A DNA stretch of 64,000 bases from Laburnicola sp. R22_1 (Eukaryota > Ascomycota > Dothideomycetes > Pleosporales > Didymosphaeriaceae). Positions 58,569 through 64,000 of the stretch are shown piece after piece. Position numbers and translations under genes: made by a program. The stretch is taken from positions 3,348,001 to 3,412,000 of the forward strand of contig JACONQ010000001.1 in the NCBI GenBank assembly GCA_014281115.1, in the 5' to 3' direction. The notes below the pieces were generated by a model. That model saw only the letters and a list, made by a program, of their open reading frames with translations, searched no databases and was not told where the DNA came from. Within the stretch, counting starts at the first letter, position 1; every line of letters begins with the position of its first letter.

Positions 58569-58928
58569 CTAGTTTACACTAGCGCCGCACTAAAAAACTT
58601 TTAAAAAACTTCTAGAAAGTCCTAAGCTAATTATACTAAGGATAACCCTTTTTGTTAACACCTTGAAACGCTTTTCTGTGTCTACAATACTAGTAGCAGG
58701 AGGGATAACTGCTACTATTGTTATCTTTTTATTAGAAAGCTCTTAGTCGCAAAAAAAAACCATGCTAAGGAAAAAAAGTCTTAGAAAGCTCTAGGCTAAT
58801 TAGAGGTTACATAGGATTAAATTAGCCTCTAAATTATATAATCGACCTCTTATTAGCTATACCTTAGCGCTTGCGTCTTATTAGTCTAGAAGTTTCTAAG
58901 AGTTTTTAGGACTTTTTATAAAACTAGC
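58569..58928. mobile_element. AT-rich MITE-like element with inverted termini
   Basis: Left CTAAAAAACTTTTAAAAAAC..TTCTAGA (58589-58616) pairs with right TCTAGAAGTTTCTAAGAGTT..TTTAGGA (58885-58911). Outer CTAGTTT/AAACTAG may mark the true ends. The interior is very AT-rich and non-coding and carries a nested polyA retroposon. Termini are approximate because of point mutations. Confidence 0.65.
58633..58771 (+). mobile_element. PolyA retroposon (family A), second copy, nested in the MITE-like element
   Basis: The insert at about 58643-58761 contains CACCTTGAAACGCTTTTCTG through GTCGC plus an A-run, the same 3' end as at 7631-7725, with 16 extra 5' bases (starting TAACCC). Flanks ATACTAAGGA (58633-58642) and ATGCTAAGGA (58762-58771) form a 10-bp target duplication with one mismatch. 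Confidence 0.75.
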
Positions 58929-59572
58929 GATTTTTTTGTGGGGCATCTGATTGATAAGATAACTCTGACGCAGATTGTATTAGAGGCGACGTTATTCTGT
59001 ACCTGGTCAGAGCAAAACCGTCGAGTAGGGGCCAGAATCAACCTTGGAATCTACTGGTCAAATGACTGACTTTGCGGGTGAGGTCTGCTTGCACAGTGGA
59101 CGTAAAAGACGTCTAGAATATCCAGGAACTGACTTTTGATAGGATAGCAACTAAATAATATTTCGAACAGTTGTAAATACAAAAAAAGCTCTTTGCATGT
59201 CCCATTCCGGTGACATTTAACCTTTCCATTCACTAGTATTTAAAGTTCCTGCAGCAACAAGACCAGGACAATCTGAAGTTTTGCGTCCATATTGGAAGAC
59301 AAAACATTCAGCTGGAGGTATATTTCTTTCAAGCATTAGTCTTAGAGACAATAACTGACGTGGAGAGCTATTTTTTTGCGAGTTCTAATTTGAAAGCAAC
59401 AACTTCGACAACAATCACACATTGCATTGATGATCATTCAGCCAGTTATTCCACAACTCTATGTCGCTATACACGCGCACTCGATTCTGAAGTATGTTGC
59501 GCTACGTCATTCACAAACGGTTAACGGCTATTGGCAACAGATCCATGTTATTAGCGGCAATTCCATCAATAG
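58929..59572. other. Intergenic, no supported gene
   Basis: AT-rich flank between two transposons. Nothing is recognised. Confidence 0.4.
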
Positions 59573-59574
59573 TA

Positions 59575-61131
59575 CGGAGGAGCCTTTCAAAAGTCCTTGC
59601 TGACAGGGGTATCAGGGCCAAGTCAGCCACATACCTGATTAGGAACCGTCTCCGAGCTTACGTGGCCTCTGCGCTCTTGGCTATTTTCCTTGTGCCTCTG
59701 TCCTCAGTACTCTACATAGTACTCCGTACATCTCTACAATCTTATGGCTCCCTACGATATCCCTACCCGTGCGCTTGTTGTCACCCTTAAGGCTACTGGC
59801 AAATCAAGTAATGAGATCCATGAGTTAACAACAATTCCGACGCGGACAATCGATTCAATATACAGCCGAGCTATCGCATGGGGATTCGACCCAGTCCTAC
59901 GGCCACTTAAGATTCATAATGGCTATCTTGAAGATGCTTCGCGCTCTGGCAGGCCGTCAAAGCTAGCTACAGTCTCTGAGAGAGTTGTTAACACTGTACG
60001 CACCGACCGCTTTGGACGGGAGAAATCATGCGCTGATATCGCCGGGACGCTCAGTCAATAAGGATTCGAGATATCAGCTACCTCAGTATGGAGGATCCTG
60101 CGGGCAGCAGGATTCAGAAAGACCAAGCCAACGAGGAAGCCTGGGTTGACGAAGAAGATGAAGAAGGATTGACTTGACTGGTGTCTTCAACATCAAGATT
60201 GGACAATAGAGGATTAGAAGAATGTTATTTGGTCTGATGAGACGTCAGTTGTTCTTCTTCATAGAAGGGGAGGATACCGAATATGGCGGAAGGCAGATGA
60301 GGCCTTTGTACGCAGCTGTATCCGGGAGAGATGGAAAGGCTACTCTGAATTTATGTTCTGGGCTTGCTTCTCATATGACTGGCGAGGGCCCTGTCACTGC
60401 TGGACGCCAGAGACAAAGAAGGAGAAAGAGGTTGCTGTTCAGAGGATTGAGGAATTAAATAAGGAGATGGAGCCTATTATGAAGAACCAGTGGGAGCTTG
60501 AAACTGGTATCCAGCGTCTAAGTTTGCGTACAAAGCCTGGCCGACGACCTCAATGGAAGTGGAACACCCAGACTGGCAAGCTTAGCCGGGGCCGGGGATC
60601 AGGAATTGACTGGTATCGATATTAGTCAACTATCTTATACCCAAAGTTGATTCCTTTCGCAAAGCAATGTCAAACTGAACGGCCAGGAACAGTTGTTTAA
60701 GAGGATAAGGCACCTGCCTATAATCACTATATACAGAGCTATGTATATAGCTGGGAGGGCGTTTAGCGGTTACTCTAGTGTGGGAACTCACCTGATTTAA
60801 ACGCGATTAAGCCCTGCTGGCCATGGATGAAGAGGCGTACTACAAAGAAAGGGGCACCAAAGAGCCAAGCAGAGGCAGTACGTGTGTGGGAGCAGTGCTG
60901 GGAGGAGCTGCCTTAGGATAAGATTTAGGCATGGATTGAACGTATTCCTATCCATATTCAGAAGATTATTAAGTTGGAAGGCGGCAATGAGTATAAAGAA
61001 GGTCGAAATATTAGTAGAGTTAGATAGCTGCTGCATGAATCGGACGTATTACTGCATTCAGAACACCCCTGTCGTGTGGCTGACTTGGCTCTCATACCCC
61101 TGTCAGCAAGGACTTTTGAAAGGCTCCTCCG
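59575..61131 (+). mobile_element. Tc1/mariner-type transposon, complete ends, inactive
   Basis: The 1557-bp element is flanked by TA (59573-59574 and 61132-61133). Terminal inverted repeats begin CGGAGGAGCCTTTCAAAAGT. They are identical for 38 bp and extend to 57 bp with two mismatches. The transposase frame lies inside on the plus strand. Confidence 0.94.
59744..61030 (+). pseudogene. Tc1-type transposase with about nine in-frame stops
   Basis: From ATG 59744 (MAPYDIPTRALVV) one frame runs through a helix-turn-helix region (TGKSSNEIHELTTIPTRTID; SRSGRPSKL), then the DDE domain: VIWSDETSV (first Asp), EDKAPAYNHYIQ (second Asp) and NSPDLNAIKPCWPWMK. In the last motif the usual catalytic Glu is Lys, a GAG-to-AAG type change. 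Stops at 60059 (TAA), 60170 (TGA), 60215 (TAG), 60623 (TAG) and at least five more further on break it, without any frameshift. RIP-type transitions explain the pattern. Confidence 0.9.
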
Positions 61132-61133
61132 TA

Positions 61134-61712
61134 ACACCACGCCTACTTGGCAGCACGAATCACTACTAAAGTCTACTGTCATCACGGAGAATCCTTGGCA
61201 TCGACTACAGTATACACAATTTGAACATCATCCGAGAATCTCCCAAGGCTAGCTTGGCCAGGCAACAAGATGCAATTTCCACTTGCTGTTCGCCGGGGGC
61301 CTTACCAAACACCTGACCGTCGATCACAGCCCTATCCCCCTGTCTAACCCAAAACGGCAGTGAAGTACAGCCTCAAAGGCACACTCCGCCTCGCTTGGCT
61401 AGCACGGCTGAGGCTGAATAACCATTGACCAGCAAATGTTCGCCCTTGTGACGAGAGCTAAGAAAGGCTGTGCGATGTGAGAGGCATACCACCGGTCACC
61501 CGGTGTGCCGTTCAAATGTTTGATAAATACTCCACCGTGCGCCACCAAACCGATGTTCGTTTGTTTAAGCCGCATTTCACACTCGCATTCCAAACAAACA
61601 AGTTTGTCGCTCAGACGTCGCTCGACCAGACGCGTCGAGAATATATTATCAACTACAACAGTCGCATCATCGTACCTACCTTAGGTACCTTCAGTATCCA
61701 ACGATTTCCACC
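61134..61712. other. Intergenic / promoter of the next gene
   Basis: Nothing is recognised except ACCTACCTTAGGTACCTTC (61673-61691), a palindromic CCTTAGG/GGTACC-rich stretch just upstream of the start. Confidence 0.4.
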
Positions 61713-62382
61713 ATGGTGCAATGGTACTCCCGCGACGCGCGCTGGCAAGGCACCCAAAGACATTACTACACGGCCTCCAACGTGCGCACCCTCATCTTCC
61801 TCGTCTTCGTCGTCCTCGTCATAGTCGAAAGCGTCCTCATGAGAAGATGGGTAAGCAGCTGGCAATTCACCTCAGCCCAACGACAGTAGGTTGCTCCCAA
61901 CTCCATCCAACTTCAGGAATCGACGCCTAACACCCCAACGCAGATACTCTTTCTGGGCCCGCATAGGCGCCTACCTCATCGGCGACGCCGTCCTCAACCT
62001 CATAATGGCCTACTTCATCCACAAAGATCAATGGCACCCCATTGCCGCGGTGGCGACTGCGATTCTCGCTTTCGGCCTGTGGGTCGCAGGCAGCGTCGTG
62101 AATGTGCTCATCGTGCTCAGCGAGGAGTTTTATTTTTCGGGAGACGATCAGTGGCGGGCCATGTGCTATGGGGAGGCGGCGTTGCAGGTGTTAATTGCGA
62201 TTTGTTATTTGGTTATGATGGGGTTTGCAGCCAAGGCGGTGCATGAGCAGAGGAAGACGAAGAGGCAGAGTGCGATGTATAGGGTGGGGGCGGGGTATGA
62301 GATGGATTCGAGGAATAGTGGGTATACGCAGAGGAATGGGAGTGCGGGGGAGGAGGGGTATAAGTCGGGGAGTGCTGTTTGA
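61713..62382 (+). CDS. Four-transmembrane hypothetical protein
   Basis: Exons 61713-61885 and 61944-62382 (intron GTAGGT..CGCAG, 58 nt) give 203 aa. An alternative donor at 61851 (GTAAGC) would break the frame. Four hydrophobic segments lie at about residues 27-44, 65-83, 95-118 and 132-150, then a basic tail (HEQRKTKRQSAMYR) and a Gly/Ser/Tyr-rich end. The topology resembles small MARVEL-like fungal membrane proteins, but no family signature is certain. Confidence 0.8.
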
Positions 62383-62556
62383 ATGGTTTGCTGGTGTGTA
62401 CCGGAAGGACTAAGAGACGAATACATGGAGATGATGAATTTTTTTTTAATTTTCTTTTGGATTCCAATGAACCCCAACATCCAGCCAACCCCTTCTGCTA
62501 CCATGCCTCTTCAATTACCATAAATCTCATGAATTCACAATCCAAACCCATTTTCA

Positions 62557-62832
62557 TCATCCTCGTCCATTATCAATCGTGGATGCATAGTCTGCATATG
62601 TCTGAGGTAATGATCCTTTCTCGCAAATCCCTTCCAATTCCTTTGCACGCAGGAACCTGCACATGTAGCGGTTGGCACGCTTGGCCCAGTCCTCGGAATC
62701 TTTGCAATGTTGACGGGTCGCGAGATGACGGTCGAGATCCTTTTGGGAGATGAACTGGCGAAAACATGGAGGATGAGGGCAATGGAAGCGGCGTTCGCGA
62801 GCCGAGGCGTCGGAGTTTCGATTGCAGAGCAA
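62557..62832 (-). pseudogene. C2H2 zinc-finger fragment
   Basis: The minus-strand frame contains RRFHCPHPPCFRQFISQKDL and H..TRQH, a good C2H2 finger, followed by WAKRANRYMCRFLRAKELEG and a stop. No ATG or convincing upstream exon is seen, so this is either the last exon of an unresolved gene or a remnant. Confidence 0.4.
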
Positions 62833-63299
62833 AAGTCCAGAATGGCATCGTATTAAAGATCATACAACTGGTAATAATAATAAGAATGATTTAATAGAAC
62901 GATTATGTTAGTCTCACGCGAGCAGTACAACGCAAAGCCATGCCCAACACATGCTTATCCAAAAGAAGTCTTCACAGTCCACCCGCGTCACAATCCCCAA
63001 AACAAGGAGCAATGCTGGTGTTCTGTTGTGTTACTCCCCATCCCAAACAGGTTAGAACCGCAGCTCCTCCACGTCCAACAATGACGTCGTCAGCCGGCCC
63101 GACACCGACCGACCATCCAAACAGCGTCACAGGAGCTCCTCAGCCGCACGAGACCTCGCACCACAGTGTGTCTCTCGCGCCGATTCCCCCTCACCAGACA
63201 TCAGACGCAGCTACATTACACTACACATCCTACTCCAATCTCTCAACCATACCCTTACCCACCATCCATCAACCATCGCATCATCGCATCTAAAGAAAA

Positions 63300-63857
63300 A
63301 TGTCCTCTACTCCCACGCACCCAACCGATGCTCACACACCACCACCGCCCACCACCACGACGCCCTCCTCAGACCCCTGCCCCCCAACGCCCAACAACTC
63401 AGTCCACGCGCCCTCAAAAGACGCCTCCCCCTCCCGCGGCCGCCTCAAACGCCGCCGCCTCTCCTCGCACACCCCACCGCGCGCCCCGTCCCCTTCCCGC
63501 GGCCACGACCGCGACTCAGGCAGTCGCCACAGACAGCACTACCGCAAGCACCAGCGGGCGTCGTCGTCGTCACCTTTCGCCGAGACGCCGCCGTCAGCGA
63601 AGAAGAAGAAGAAGAAGAATAGACGGCGCAGCGATGCGGAGCCCGATCATACGTTTCGGGGCAGAGTGCGGAAGCGCTCGGAGAGTGGGAGCGGGAGTGC
63701 GATTGAGGAGGGCGAGGAGAAAGAGGGGAGAACGGAGAGGAAGAGGAGTGTGCCGCCGAGTAGGGGGAGGGAGGAGGGGGGTGCGCTGAGGAGATTGAGG
63801 AGTTATCCGCATTTGTATCGGCAGGGGGATGAGCGGGTTCTTGCGGATGGGGAATGA
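63300..63857 (+). CDS. Hypothetical Arg/Ser/Pro-rich protein
   Basis: A single exon encodes 185 aa from ATG 63300. It is low-complexity: a Thr/Pro-rich N-terminus (THPTDAHTPPPPTTTT), an Arg/Ser part with SPSRGRLKRRRLSS and SPSRGHDRDSGSRH, a run of six lysines, and a C-terminus RRLRSYPHLYRQGDE. The basic clusters suggest nuclear location. Other frames are also open in this GC-rich stretch, but this one starts with ATG after a pyrimidine/A-rich leader. Function is unknown. Confidence 0.55.
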   Translation: MSSTPTHPTDAHTPPPPTTTTPSSDPCPPTPNNSVHAPSKDASPSRGRLKRRRLSSHTPPRAPSPSRGHDRDSGSRHRQHYRKHQRASSSSPFAETPPSAKKKKKKNRRRSDAEPDHTFRGRVRKRSESGSGSAIEEGEEKEGRTERKRSVPPSRGREEGGALRRLRSYPHLYRQGDERVLADGE

Positions 63858-64000
63858 GAAGGGAGGATGGATGTCATCGAGGGCGTGATTGGAGGAGGTG
63901 AGGATTGCGCCTGCTCTTCAACATGTATAAGCTTCTGGGCGGCACATGCGACGGCAGTGATTTTGGGTTTTTGGAACTCGGAGTTGGGCGGGATGGGATG

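Overview
The window is nuclear DNA of a filamentous ascomycete. Genes carry short (about 45-165 nt) GT..AG introns with fungal-type branch points. Recognisable genes include fungal ERG28, fungal-type N-acetylglutamate synthase, MCD4 and a HET-domain gene. The mobile elements carry in-frame stop codons of the CAG/CAA-to-TAG/TAA or TGG-to-TAG kind expected from repeat-induced point mutation (RIP). Protein style and repeat content fit Dothideomycetes/Pleosporales best, but the species is inferred, not shown.

Layout. 1-3.3 kb: the 5' part of a dead Ty1/copia element on the minus strand, with its 192-bp LTR and a primer-binding site. 3.5-8.9 kb: accessory region with a decayed F-box-like gene, a gene encoding two Zn2Cys6-like cysteine clusters, a polyA-tailed retroposon fragment and degenerate direct repeats. 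8.9-20 kb: housekeeping block with RPS11, IFA38 (3-ketoacyl-CoA reductase), ERG28, GAL7, a YIPF6/Yip4-like gene and a Yrb2-like Ran-binding FG protein. A dead pogo/Fot1-type transposon sits exactly between the divergent GAL7 and YIP4-like genes. 20-22 kb: low-complexity DNA without a supported gene. 22-32.3 kb: hypothetical gene, Rab GDI, mitochondrial ribosomal protein uL29m, bZIP factor, CCR4-NOT subunit NOT2. 33.5-40.9 kb: HET gene with a tiny LINE-like fragment upstream, MCD4 (GPI anchor synthesis), a GA-rich 19-bp minisatellite and a coiled-coil hypothetical gene. 41.5-42.1 kb: second copy of the LINE-like family. 43-50 kb: two hypothetical genes (one with a 33-bp coding minisatellite), ARG2 (arginine synthesis), a tandem duplication and a MYND-finger gene. 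50.3-51.8 kb: a solo copia LTR with perfect 5-bp target duplication next to a broken O-methyltransferase. 53-56.7 kb: a beta-hydroxyacid dehydrogenase-like gene and a C2H2 protein. 58.5-61.2 kb: a transposon cluster, with a MITE-like element carrying a nested polyA retroposon and then a complete but inactivated Tc1/mariner element. 61.7-64 kb: a four-TM membrane protein, a C2H2 fragment and an Arg/Ser-rich protein.

The genes do not form one pathway. ERG28 and IFA38 both act in ER lipid synthesis, and GDI, YIP4-like and MCD4 all serve the secretory pathway, but this is normal scattered fungal housekeeping content. The remarkable content is the layered repeat history, with at least seven insertion events whose target-site duplications can be read, and the twin cysteine-cluster gene. 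I found no operon-like or clearly new multi-gene system. Exon boundaries were read by eye from splice signals and frame continuity.
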